Origin: Streptomyces lanatus
GTDB taxonomy: Bacteria; Actinomycetota; Actinomycetes; Streptomycetales; Streptomycetaceae
Length of the DNA: 64,000 nucleotides
Reading direction: 5' to 3'
Assembly: GCF_014655715.1 (NCBI RefSeq)
Contig: NZ_BNBM01000018.1
Span: 1 to 64,000, forward strand
Under the pieces are notes generated by a model that saw only the letters and a list, made by a program, of their open reading frames with translations, made no database searches and was not told the DNA's origin. The translations under genes and the position numbers were made by a program. This document shows, piece after piece, positions 8,601-15,891 of this stretch. Each line of letters starts with the position of its first letter. Positions within the stretch are counted from its first letter, which is position 1.

Positions 8601-8882
8601 CTACAGAGCCGGTCGGAGGAACAGGGAGGCCGGCAGACCCGCCGGGGGCTCCGGACCGCTCGACTGCATCAGCAGGTAGCCCCCGAGCGAACCCAGGATG
8701 CTGACGAAGTAGGCCTCCAAGTTGAGCGGGACCCACACGTCGAGCAGTGCGAAGGCCATCGCGATGAGGACCAGACCTCCCACGACCTCCTCCACCGGCG
8801 TGGGCGCTCCGCCGGCGTCGTTCTCTACCGTCGCCAGCCCTCCGTGGTTGTCGGGCGGGGGACGATTGTTGTCTACTGACAT
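8601..8882 (-). CDS. Small membrane protein, unknown function
   Basis: A 93-aa protein from ATG 8882, with a weak GGGG ribosome site. Residues 1-35 are polar and Pro/Asn-rich. Two hydrophobic segments follow (VVGGLVLIAMAFALL at about 36-54, and FVSILGSLGGYLL at about 63-77), then a short tail. I do not recognise a family. It is convergent with the SRA-HNH gene and downstream of the DndB-like gene on the same strand with about 120 bp between. Two-helix proteins of this size can be effectors in defence loci, but nothing in the sequence shows that. Confidence 0.5.
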   Translation of the reverse strand: MSVDNNRPPPDNHGGLATVENDAGGAPTPVEEVVGGLVLIAMAFALLDVWVPLNLEAYFVSILGSLGGYLLMQSSGPEPPAGLPASLFLRPAL

Positions 8883-9003
8883 AGCAACCCCTTGGTTGCT
8901 CAGGGTGGGGCTGCGTTCCAGTTTTGCGGACTCGTGACGTGGCCCCACCAGCGGATTTTCCTTCTGGCCGTGCCGGCGAGGGCGCGGCCATGCTTGTGGG
9001 GCC

Positions 9004-10422
9004 TTACTCGATGGCGGTCTTCCGCGGACGGCCGCGTCGTCCTGAGGAACGCAGGCCAAGGTGCACGAGCGTCGCCGCGAAGTTCATCTCTTTGAACGCG
9101 GGGGTGCGGGCGAGCCTGCGGATCACGGTCTCGGTGGCAGCTTCGTAGTTCGTCCGGGCACCGCCGGCCGTCGTGGGCGTCCAGGTGACGTCGCCGTTCT
9201 GTGCGATCACCTTCTCGAAGCGCACAAGCGTTCCATCGAAGAGCAGGTGCTGCATCTGCTCGCTGCCGTCAATTTTCCGGAGCTTCCCCTCGGAGCGCCC
9301 CCAGGGAAGCTCCGCCAGAGCGTCGACCACGCGCCGGAGAGGGATGTTGCAGAAGCGCGCGGCTCCGAGCGCGCCTCCGATTACGTAGAGACCAGCCGGC
9401 GATCCGTGCAGATACTCGGCGCGGAACTGCTTGGGGGACTTTCCGGAGCCGTCGGAGGAGCGGCGAAGATCCTTCCACCCCGGAATACGGTCGTACGCGT
9501 AGTCGAGGATCTCGACCGTCTCCTCGATGACCTTCTCAAGCTGGTCGTTGAGGTTACCGGTGGGGCCGGCCAGCTCTTCCAAGGCCTTGCGCACGTTGTT
9601 CTCGCGCGCGTCAGGGGTTCGGTCCCTGAAACCGATGAGCGTGGCCGTCGCGAATCCCCGCATGTGAGCCGTCGAGTAGAGAGCCTGCTCGCGGGCGGCG
9701 CTCCGCAGGTAGACCAGCCTTTCGGGCTCATCGACGAGCAGGCGGGCACGGCGTCCGACCTGAGTGCCGAATCGGTTCGCGTACGAGCTCTGATCGAGAG
9801 CGGTCATCAGGGCTGGTGAGATGGGCTTCGTCTGGCCGGCGATCACGAACATCCGTGTGACTTCGTCTCGGTCGCTCTGGACGAGTACCTGGATGGGGGC
9901 GGCACTGGCGCTGAAGATCTTCTGCTTCTTCAGCTCGTTTCCGAACGTCGCGCCCTTCACCTTGTCCCAGACCCGAGACAGAGCCTCCAGCGTGTGCTGC
10001 CCGTTCTCGATGTGCATCGGGGTGCCCTGGTAGAGCGTGAACATCCCGAACTCCACGCCAGGGGAGACGGTGTTGTAACTCTCCCAGTCGAAGGTGGGCA
10101 CGCCGTCGGCGTCCTCCGGGACGGCAAGCTGGATCTGCTGGATCGGCGTATCCGGGCGGTCGTAGAGCCCGTTGGCGATCCGCTCTACGTGCTTTGGATC
10201 CAGCGGACGGTTGCCGTACTCCTCGTCATCCAGGTCGAAGTCCTTGCGGACGATCACGCCGGACTCGGTACGGGCCCGCAGTTCGACGAGGGCCGGCAGA
10301 GGATGCACGAAGTTGAAGGAGGGCATCTCGCCGATCATGGTCTTGAACGCGGGCGTCTTGAAGGAAACCGGGCGCATGTTCATGCGCGCGGCCATAGCCT
10401 GAAGATCCGGTTCGGACGCCAT
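9004..10422 (-). CDS. DndB-like DGQHR-domain protein
   Basis: A 472-aa protein with the DndB/DGQHR hallmark as MHIENGQHTLEAL at about 137-149, preceded by a ParB-like stretch (PKHVERIANGLYDRPD). The AGQTKPIS segment that follows is also typical. In dnd systems DndB represses or tunes DNA phosphorothioation; many DGQHR proteins occur alone on mobile elements. Here Asp is Asn and Arg is Thr in the signature, and no dndA, C, D or E gene is in view. ATG 10422 is chosen over GTG 10473 because GGGAGG (10431-10436) lies eight bases upstream. The extreme C-terminus is basic (RSSGRRGRPRK, an AT-hook-like patch), which would suit DNA binding. Confidence 0.7.
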   Translation of the reverse strand: MASEPDLQAMAARMNMRPVSFKTPAFKTMIGEMPSFNFVHPLPALVELRARTESGVIVRKDFDLDDEEYGNRPLDPKHVERIANGLYDRPDTPIQQIQLAVPEDADGVPTFDWESYNTVSPGVEFGMFTLYQGTPMHIENGQHTLEALSRVWDKVKGATFGNELKKQKIFSASAAPIQVLVQSDRDEVTRMFVIAGQTKPISPALMTALDQSSYANRFGTQVGRRARLLVDEPERLVYLRSAAREQALYSTAHMRGFATATLIGFRDRTPDARENNVRKALEELAGPTGNLNDQLEKVIEETVEILDYAYDRIPGWKDLRRSSDGSGKSPKQFRAEYLHGSPAGLYVIGGALGAARFCNIPLRRVVDALAELPWGRSEGKLRKIDGSEQMQHLLFDGTLVRFEKVIAQNGDVTWTPTTAGGARTNYEAATETVIRRLARTPAFKEMNFAATLVHLGLRSSGRRGRPRKTAIE

Positions 10423-11005
10423 CGCGGGCCCCTCCCACCTTTTTCGCCTGGCGATTTTTTCTTCCTCCGCCACGCGCCTAGTAGAGCGTAATCACACGGC
10501 GGGAGTTTTCGCAAACTAGGCCGCGTAGTAGGGCCCGTGGAGCTATATCGCGCTGTTCGGTAGCAGTGGTGACCAACCGCGACCGCCCGTGGTCGCCTCC
10601 AGTCGCCGGACGGCCGAGCCTCACCGGTTCGGGACAAGGTGACCGAGTGGATGGGGGGTTGGGGCGGTCTCCGATGTGGCCTCAGTGCCGGCCTGGCGGC
10701 GAGGAGTCCGCTGCGGTCGGTCGGAGTCTGTTCGGTGGACGCCGGTGGATACCTACGATCCAAGATCGGATAACGTAGTGGGTGTGTTTCGGTCCTAGTT
10801 CTCCAGCTAGCCGTCAGCCACGACGAAAGTTGGCGGGCAGTGTCAGACGCGGCGATCCCACGCACCCGTGCCATACCTCCGTGGAGAAATCCTGGAGATG
10901 ATCTTGCGATAGCGGCCCTGTGGCGCCACCGGAGACCGACACATCCCGACGGCCTGGCCTGCATCTTTGGCTTGAGTTCCAGGTCGGCGGTCTTCCAGGG
11001 CCTAA
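10423..11005. other. Gene-free right end of the integrated element
   Basis: About 580 bp without a credible gene on either strand. The frames that stay open have random codon use or merely read through the tRNA remnant. It contains no tRNA D-arm or 5' acceptor strand that would complete the tRNA-Pro half at 11,006. In tRNA-targeted elements this is where element-side att sequence and integrase arm sites can lie. No repeats are obvious by eye. Confidence 0.5.
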
Positions 11006-11047
11006 TTCGGGACGAAGAGGTCGTGGGTTCAAATCCCGCCACCCCGA
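11006..11047 (+). other. tRNA-Pro(CGG) 3'-half remnant: att site of an integrated element
   Basis: The 42 bases reproduce tRNA-Pro from the anticodon loop to the discriminator base. They comprise the loop TTCGGGA (anticodon CGG at 11008-11010), 3' anticodon strand CGAAG, variable AGGTC, T arm GTGGG-TTCAAAT-CCCGC, acceptor CACCCCG and A. The base before the loop should begin a CTTCG strand but reads CCTAA, and no 5' half exists upstream. Identity stopping exactly in the anticodon loop is the classical attachment core used by tyrosine integrases of tRNA-Pro elements such as pSAM2. The orientation means the restored full tRNA should lie at the other, left end of the element, outside the window. 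Confidence 0.85.
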
Positions 11048-11061
11048 CAGCCGAAACACCA

Positions 11062-11102
11062 GGTCAGGGGCCTGATCCAGTAAATGGATCAGGCCCCTGA
11101 CC
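11062..11102 (+). terminator. Perfect stem-loop, probable original tRNA-Pro terminator
   Basis: The arms are 17 bp each with no mismatch (GGTCAGGGGCCTGATCC at 11062-11078 and its complement at 11086-11102) around a seven-base loop AGTAAAT. It sits 14 bases after the tRNA 3' remnant, where the terminator of the intact tRNA would have been before integration. Confidence 0.8.
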
Positions 11103-11183
11103 GGTTTCTGGAGATCGCTCGGGTCAAGTCGCGTCGTAGGTGTGCGTGTGCTGTTCTGGAAGCAGCCGCGGGAGGCAACACCG

Positions 11184-12023
11184 ATGCGTCGCAGCTGGGC
11201 TACTGCGTTCGTACCCTCTCGGTCGCCCGCCCCGACCGGAGTGGGCGGGAGGTTGCTGCCCGCGCGGGATCTCGCGGTCGGCTGGGTCCTCGTCGTGCTG
11301 GTCGCGGTGCCCGCCTGGGTGCTGACCGTCGGGCAGGCCCGGGACATGGGGGTCGAACCCGGCACCATGGGGATGGCGCTGCCCCTGTTCCTGCTGCTCT
11401 GGGTGACGATGATGGCGGCCATGATGCTGCCGTCCATGGCGCCGGTGGCCCTCACCTGGGTGCGAGGTATCGGACGGCAGTCCTCCGGCTGGACCCGGGC
11501 CGCTCGCACCATCGAGTTCGTGGGCGGATATCTGCTGGTGTGGACGGCCTTCGGACTGCTCGCCTACGGGGCTCTCGCCGTCACCGGCGGCCTGGTGGAC
11601 GACCATCCGACAGCCGGACGCTGGATCGGCTCGATCGCCTTCCTGCTCGCGGGCCTGTACCAACTCGGCCCTCTCAAGCACGTCTGCCTGCGGCACTGCC
11701 GCGACCCGATGAGCCATCTGGTGCGCTACGCCGGGTTCCGGCGGCCGGCCCGCGACCTGCGGGTGGGCGTCCACCACGGCGCCTACTGTGTCGGCTGCTG
11801 CGTCGGGCTGATGGTCGTCCTCGTTCCGCTCGGCGTGATGAACGTGGCGGCGATGGCCGGACTGGCCTTGGTGATCTTCGTGGAGAAGCTGTGGTCCCGG
11901 GGCATGCTCCTCACCGGCGTCGTGGGCGTCGCCTTCCTCGTCCTTGCCCTGCTCGCACCGTTTCAGGACTGGCTGCTGCCGGGGCTGCAGGGTTCGATGC
12001 CGCCGTCCATGGACGGCATGTGA
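11184..12023 (+). CDS. DUF2182 family membrane protein
   Basis: The 279-aa polytopic membrane protein has about seven helices. It carries the DUF2182 signatures: LLLWVTMMAAMMLPSMAP in the second helix, CLRHCRDPMSHL in a loop, and HHGAYCVGCCVGLM entering the fifth. The conserved Cys and His suggest metal binding ('predicted metal-binding integral membrane protein'), but no activity is established. A longer frame begins at 11142, but GGGAGG at 11170-11175 is eight bases before ATG 11184, which is preferred. It is followed by a DUF1326 gene on the same strand, a pairing seen repeatedly in bacteria. This is the first gene after the integrated element. Confidence 0.85.
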   Translation: MRRSWATAFVPSRSPAPTGVGGRLLPARDLAVGWVLVVLVAVPAWVLTVGQARDMGVEPGTMGMALPLFLLLWVTMMAAMMLPSMAPVALTWVRGIGRQSSGWTRAARTIEFVGGYLLVWTAFGLLAYGALAVTGGLVDDHPTAGRWIGSIAFLLAGLYQLGPLKHVCLRHCRDPMSHLVRYAGFRRPARDLRVGVHHGAYCVGCCVGLMVVLVPLGVMNVAAMAGLALVIFVEKLWSRGMLLTGVVGVAFLVLALLAPFQDWLLPGLQGSMPPSMDGM

Positions 12024-12186
12024 TCGCCGCACGTACGGCGATTGCCCATGTGGATCGGTTTCCCCGCCCGGGACGTGGGGTGCAAGCTGGAGGTGAGGCC
12101 ACCCTCCCGATCCCGGGAGCGGGCTCGGGATACGCGGTCTCGCCACTCCGAGTGAGCTCCTTCGGGCTCGGCAGGAGGGAAGCGAG

Positions 12187-12843
12187 ATGACAGAACAGGC
12201 CACCACCAGTACGCGCTGGCACCTTGCCGGCGACTGGTTCGATGTGTGCAAGTGCGCCATACCCTGCCCCTGCACGTTCGCGCAGCCCCCGACCTACGGT
12301 GACTGCGAAGGCGTACTGGTCTGGCACATCCGGGAAGGCAACTTCGGCGACGTACGGCTCGACGATCTCAACGTCCTGATGCTCGGCTCCTTCGAGGGCA
12401 ACCCGTGGGCCGGCACGCATACCGATCCGTACGCCGCGGTCTTCCTCGACGAACGCGCCGACGACCGGCAGCGGGCCGCACTCGGGGCTGTCTTCGGCGG
12501 TGAGGCGGGCGGTTGGCCGGCACAGTTCGGGGAGATGTTCCACCCCGAGATGCGTGGCATGGACATCGTCCCCATCCACGTGGAGGTCGACGAGGACCTT
12601 GCCACCTGGCGGGCCGAGATCCCGGGCCGTGTCACGGCGAGCGCCGAGGCTCTCACCGGCCCGACCACCCCGAACGGCGCTCGCGTCCAGGTCCACAATG
12701 CCCCGGGCGCCGAGGTGGGGCCGGGCCAGGTCGCCACATGGGGCCGGGCCACCGTCGACCGCGCCGACGCGTTCGGCTTCTCCTGGGAGCGCTCCGGCAA
12801 GTCGAGCAAGTACTTCCCATTCGACTGGACCGGCCCTGAGTGA
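12187..12843 (+). CDS. DUF1326 domain-containing protein
   Basis: The 218-aa cytoplasmic protein matches DUF1326 from end to end. Near the start is the Cys-rich motif CKCAIPCPC (residues about 20-28) with a later conserved GDCEG, followed by the AQFGEMFHPEMRGM and SGKSSKYFPFDW segments characteristic of the family. The Cys cluster suggests metal or redox chemistry, but none has been shown. The ATG follows a purine-rich GGAGGGAAGCGAG. It lies 163 bp after the DUF2182 gene, and the two families are thought to work together. It is convergent with the DUF5706 gene, with only 13 bases between stops. Confidence 0.88.
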   Translation: MTEQATTSTRWHLAGDWFDVCKCAIPCPCTFAQPPTYGDCEGVLVWHIREGNFGDVRLDDLNVLMLGSFEGNPWAGTHTDPYAAVFLDERADDRQRAALGAVFGGEAGGWPAQFGEMFHPEMRGMDIVPIHVEVDEDLATWRAEIPGRVTASAEALTGPTTPNGARVQVHNAPGAEVGPGQVATWGRATVDRADAFGFSWERSGKSSKYFPFDWTGPE

Positions 12844-12856
12844 GGAGCGCCGTTCG

Positions 12857-13375
12857 TCAGATCACCGCTCCCGTCACGATGCCCAGCAGTGTGAGCGCGC
12901 AGAAGGCCGTGCCCCAGGCCAGGGCGTGGCGTATGCAGCGGTATTTGGTCCAGGCGATCCGGGAGAGGATCGCCAGTTGGCTGAGGTCCCGGGACATGAG
13001 GTCGGTGTGGTGGATTCTTCGGTGCAGGTGTGTAGGTGAGAGGGGCAGCCTCGCGTCGCCGAAGTAGTGGAGGCGGGTGCGGCTGGGGGTGCCGAGGCGT
13101 GGGGTCACGGCCAGGCCGAGGAGCGCGAGGGCCGGTACGCAGGCGGCGCAGCCCGTCCAGAGGAGGAGTTGCGGGACGACCGCGTAGTGCCGCGGGGCGA
13201 TGAGGCCGCTGCCGATCGCTCCGAGCAGGGCGGTCAGGGCGGCGCCCAGGGACGCCAGCATGAGGCCGGCCTTGTTGTCGGCTCGCGTGAGTTCCTCACG
13301 GGCCTCGGACAGAAGGACCCTGGCCAGTTCCGGATCGGGGTTCGGGGTGGGGCCGTCGTCGGGGGCGGCTGGCAT
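12857..13375 (-). CDS. DUF5706 / PycTM (Pycsar effector-like) membrane protein
   Basis: The 172-aa protein has the DUF5706 layout. A short soluble N-terminus leads to the family motif RADNKAGLMLA (31-41) running into helix 1 (to about 60). Helix 2 is at 68-92, then a cytoplasmic loop with HHTDLMSRDLSQLA, and helix 3 at 151-172. PycTM proteins are the membrane-disrupting effectors of Pycsar anti-phage systems, activated by cCMP or cUMP. It is the last gene of a five-gene operon whose first gene carries a cyclase-homology domain. GGAAGG/GGGAAG precedes the ATG. The family call is strong; the effector role in this operon is inferred. Confidence 0.8.
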   Translation of the reverse strand: MPAAPDDGPTPNPDPELARVLLSEAREELTRADNKAGLMLASLGAALTALLGAIGSGLIAPRHYAVVPQLLLWTGCAACVPALALLGLAVTPRLGTPSRTRLHYFGDARLPLSPTHLHRRIHHTDLMSRDLSQLAILSRIAWTKYRCIRHALAWGTAFCALTLLGIVTGAVI

Positions 13376-13448
13376 GTCTTCCCTACCTTCCGTGGAGTCG
13401 GGGGCAGGGGCCGCCCCGGTGTGCCCGAGGCGGCCGTCGGCCGGGTGG

Positions 13449-14789
13449 TCAGACCGTCGATGAGCGGCGGATCTCGTCCTCCAGTGCGTTCACCGCCTGG
13501 CGGACGCGAATGTTCATTGCTGCCGTGTGTTCGCGGAACGCCGCCTCCGACTCGGCGCGGTGGCGGCGGACCTCCTGTTCGATGGCGTCCTGGGCGATCT
13601 CGATGTCGGCCATGGCGCGGCGTTCGGCGAGGCGGACCTGCTCGCCGTGGGTCTTGACGGCGCTGTTGCTCTCGCTGGTGAGCATGCGGTCGTACGCGGT
13701 CTCGCCGCTCAGGTACTTCACCAGCACGGGGAGCACGTCGAGGAGGACGAACAGCAGGCGGACCAGCCAGATGCCCGTGAACAGGACCGCGTTCCCGGAT
13801 GCGAGATCGTCCAGCGCCCGGATGCGTTCCAGGACGCCGATCTCCCTCTGCTTGGCGCGCTCGTCGTCCAGCCGCTGCTCGATGCCGTCGGCCCGGTCCT
13901 TGAGGAACGTGCCGCGTGACGAGGTCAGTTGGGCCTCGATCCGCGAGATGCGGCCGTTCATGTCGGCCAGCCGCTTCTCGTTCTCGCTGGTGCGGTGCGT
14001 GGTCCGGTAGTCCTGTGCCTTGGCGCGTAGTCGTAGGCATTCCGACGTGCGCTGGTACAGGCCGGTGGCGGCTATGCGGACCAGCCGGCGGCACTCGTCC
14101 CGTACCTCGGAGTCGATGGCCTCCAGCCTGGTGGTGTCCCGGTCCACGCGCTCCTGCAAGGTGGCGGCGTCCGAGCGCAGGGCGGTCAGTTCCTCGCCCT
14201 GTTCGCCCGGCGACGCGCCGAAGGAGAGGACGTACGTCCGGTCGCAGCCCTTCGGGGTGGGGGTCCGTGTCGTGGACGGTACGGGATTGCAGCGGACCAG
14301 GTTGGTGCGCAACTGGTCGATGACGTCGGTGCGTTCGTCCCTCACGTGCTGCTCGATGGCCGTCTGGAAGATGCGCAGCACCAGCGGCTCGGCGATCACC
14401 GTGCCGAGCAGCAGGGCGATCAGCAGACGGGTGAGGAGGGGGCCGACACGTCGCCGCGCGTTCGGCTGGGGGGTCACCAGCCAGCGGTCGAGGTTGAGCA
14501 CGAACAGCATCCAGATGACCGTCGGCACCAGGGCCCAGAAGGAGATCCTGCCGAGCGCCTCGGTCGCGAAGTTCCACATGGAGAACGCCGCGATCACGGA
14601 GGTGCCGAGCACCACCCCGCCGAGGGCCGTGTACTTGCTCCGCTCGTACCTGACCTTGTCCAGCAGCGCCTCGTCGATGCCGGTCAGGGCACGCAGACGT
14701 CGGGCGGCGTCGAGGCCAGGAGGGCGAGCCGTGCGAGAGGCAGGCCCGTGGGCGGGGCCCTCCTCATCGTGGGTGTGGAAGTCAGTCAA
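13449..14789 (-). CDS. DUF4407 membrane protein
   Basis: About 446 aa. The opening RALTGIDEALLDKVRYERSK followed by TALGGVVLGTSVIAA is the DUF4407 signature. Predicted helices lie near residues 55-75, 83-100, 115-140 and 325-350. A long charged coiled coil (about 185-320; ELTALRSDAATLQERVDRD) separates helices 3 and 4, and a second coil closes the protein. I place the start at TTG 14789, which overlaps the stop of the SPFH gene by eight bases; a longer frame from 14849 reads through out-of-family sequence. DUF4407 proteins have no known activity. Here one is embedded between an SPFH-like protein and a PycTM-like effector. Confidence 0.8.
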   Translation of the reverse strand: MTDFHTHDEEGPAHGPASRTARPPGLDAARRLRALTGIDEALLDKVRYERSKYTALGGVVLGTSVIAAFSMWNFATEALGRISFWALVPTVIWMLFVLNLDRWLVTPQPNARRRVGPLLTRLLIALLLGTVIAEPLVLRIFQTAIEQHVRDERTDVIDQLRTNLVRCNPVPSTTRTPTPKGCDRTYVLSFGASPGEQGEELTALRSDAATLQERVDRDTTRLEAIDSEVRDECRRLVRIAATGLYQRTSECLRLRAKAQDYRTTHRTSENEKRLADMNGRISRIEAQLTSSRGTFLKDRADGIEQRLDDERAKQREIGVLERIRALDDLASGNAVLFTGIWLVRLLFVLLDVLPVLVKYLSGETAYDRMLTSESNSAVKTHGEQVRLAERRAMADIEIAQDAIEQEVRRHRAESEAAFREHTAAMNIRVRQAVNALEDEIRRSSTV

Positions 14790-15831
14790 CGAGATCGTCC
14801 TCGTCCTTGACGAAGCCGCCCTGCGGGTCGCGTGAGCCGGGGCGTGCACCGCCCGACTCGACCATGCGGGTCGTGTTGGCCGCGGCTCCGATGCCGGGCG
14901 CGGGCTGGCCGCCCGTCTCCCGCAGGACCTGTTCGAGGACCTGGTGGTAGTCGACGTACTCGCTGCCGCCCATCTGCCTCAGGAGCGTGAGCAGCATCTC
15001 GCGGCGCATCTGCGATTCCGATGTCTCCAGGGCCTGCGCATGGGCCTGGTCCGATGTCTCGGCCTTGTGGCGGCGTGCCGACTCCTCCTCGTTGATGCGG
15101 TGGATGCGGGCCGCCGCCTCGGTGACGTCGATCTCCTTGCGGGCGATGCCGAAGGCGTCGACGTGGTCGGATCCCTGGGAGAGGAGTTCCGCGATGCGCA
15201 GCGCGTCCTGGGTCTCGAAGTCGCGCTGGCCCCGCTGGAGTTCCCAGGAGCGCCGTTCGTCGCGCAGCTTCTGCTCCCAGTTCCGCAGGTCGTCCGAGGC
15301 GTGCACCTCGGCGCTGACGAACTCGACGCTCATGCCGGCGACACGCGGCGGCACGATCGCGCTGTAGGCGGTCATCCGGTGGCCGGCCTCGGTGCGTACC
15401 GCGTTGATCTCCTCCACGCGGTGTCCGGCGCTCACCCTCGGCAGGTCGCTGTCGCCCATCAGATAGGCGCGCAGCGGAACGGTGACGTCGATGATGCCCT
15501 GCCGGGCGATGACGGTCGGGTCGGTCACCTGGCAGGTGAAGGACGCCCGCAGGGTGAAGTTGTCCGCCTCGCTCACGGACGGCAGCGGGCGGTCCACGTC
15601 GACCAGGCGGGCCCGGGTGTCGACCAGGCTGACCGAGGAGGCGTCGAGCACGTCGGGGTGGGACGGGTCGAACACCATGCCCTCGGGGAAGGTGCGGTAG
15701 TTACCGCCGACTCTGAAGACGTAGACCGCGCCGGGCGGCAGTTCCGGTACGTCCTCGCGGCGACGGCGCCGGGACCACCAGGTGCCCTGGACCGTGGCCA
15801 GGATGTGCTCGGCTATGACGGGGTAGTTCAC
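14782..15831 (-). CDS. SPFH/band-7-like protein
   Basis: A 349-aa protein without a transmembrane segment. Residues about 30-180 resemble an SPFH/band-7 domain: VYVFRVGGNYRTFPEGMVF, then alternating strands with FTLRASFTCQVTDPTVIA and VTVPLRAYLMG. From about 180 to 300 it is a charged coiled coil (EQKLRDERRSWELQRGQRD). SPFH proteins build ring-shaped membrane scaffolds. The start is GTG 15831, with AAGGAGG nine bases upstream, and it lies 60 bp after the ATPase gene. The SPFH call comes from pattern, not alignment, and could be wrong; an uncharacterised scaffold protein is the alternative. Confidence 0.55.
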   Translation of the reverse strand: MNYPVIAEHILATVQGTWWSRRRRREDVPELPPGAVYVFRVGGNYRTFPEGMVFDPSHPDVLDASSVSLVDTRARLVDVDRPLPSVSEADNFTLRASFTCQVTDPTVIARQGIIDVTVPLRAYLMGDSDLPRVSAGHRVEEINAVRTEAGHRMTAYSAIVPPRVAGMSVEFVSAEVHASDDLRNWEQKLRDERRSWELQRGQRDFETQDALRIAELLSQGSDHVDAFGIARKEIDVTEAAARIHRINEEESARRHKAETSDQAHAQALETSESQMRREMLLTLLRQMGGSEYVDYHQVLEQVLRETGGQPAPGIGAAANTTRMVESGGARPGSRDPQGGFVKDEDDLVD

Positions 15832-15891
15832 TTGTTTCGGCCTCCTTGAGCGGCAGAAAAGGGGAGGGGAAGGGTGTGGTCGAGCGCCGGT

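Noticed and set aside
10965..11047. A complete tRNA gene
   Set aside because: Only the half from the anticodon loop onward is present; no D arm, 5' anticodon strand or 5' acceptor strand can be found.
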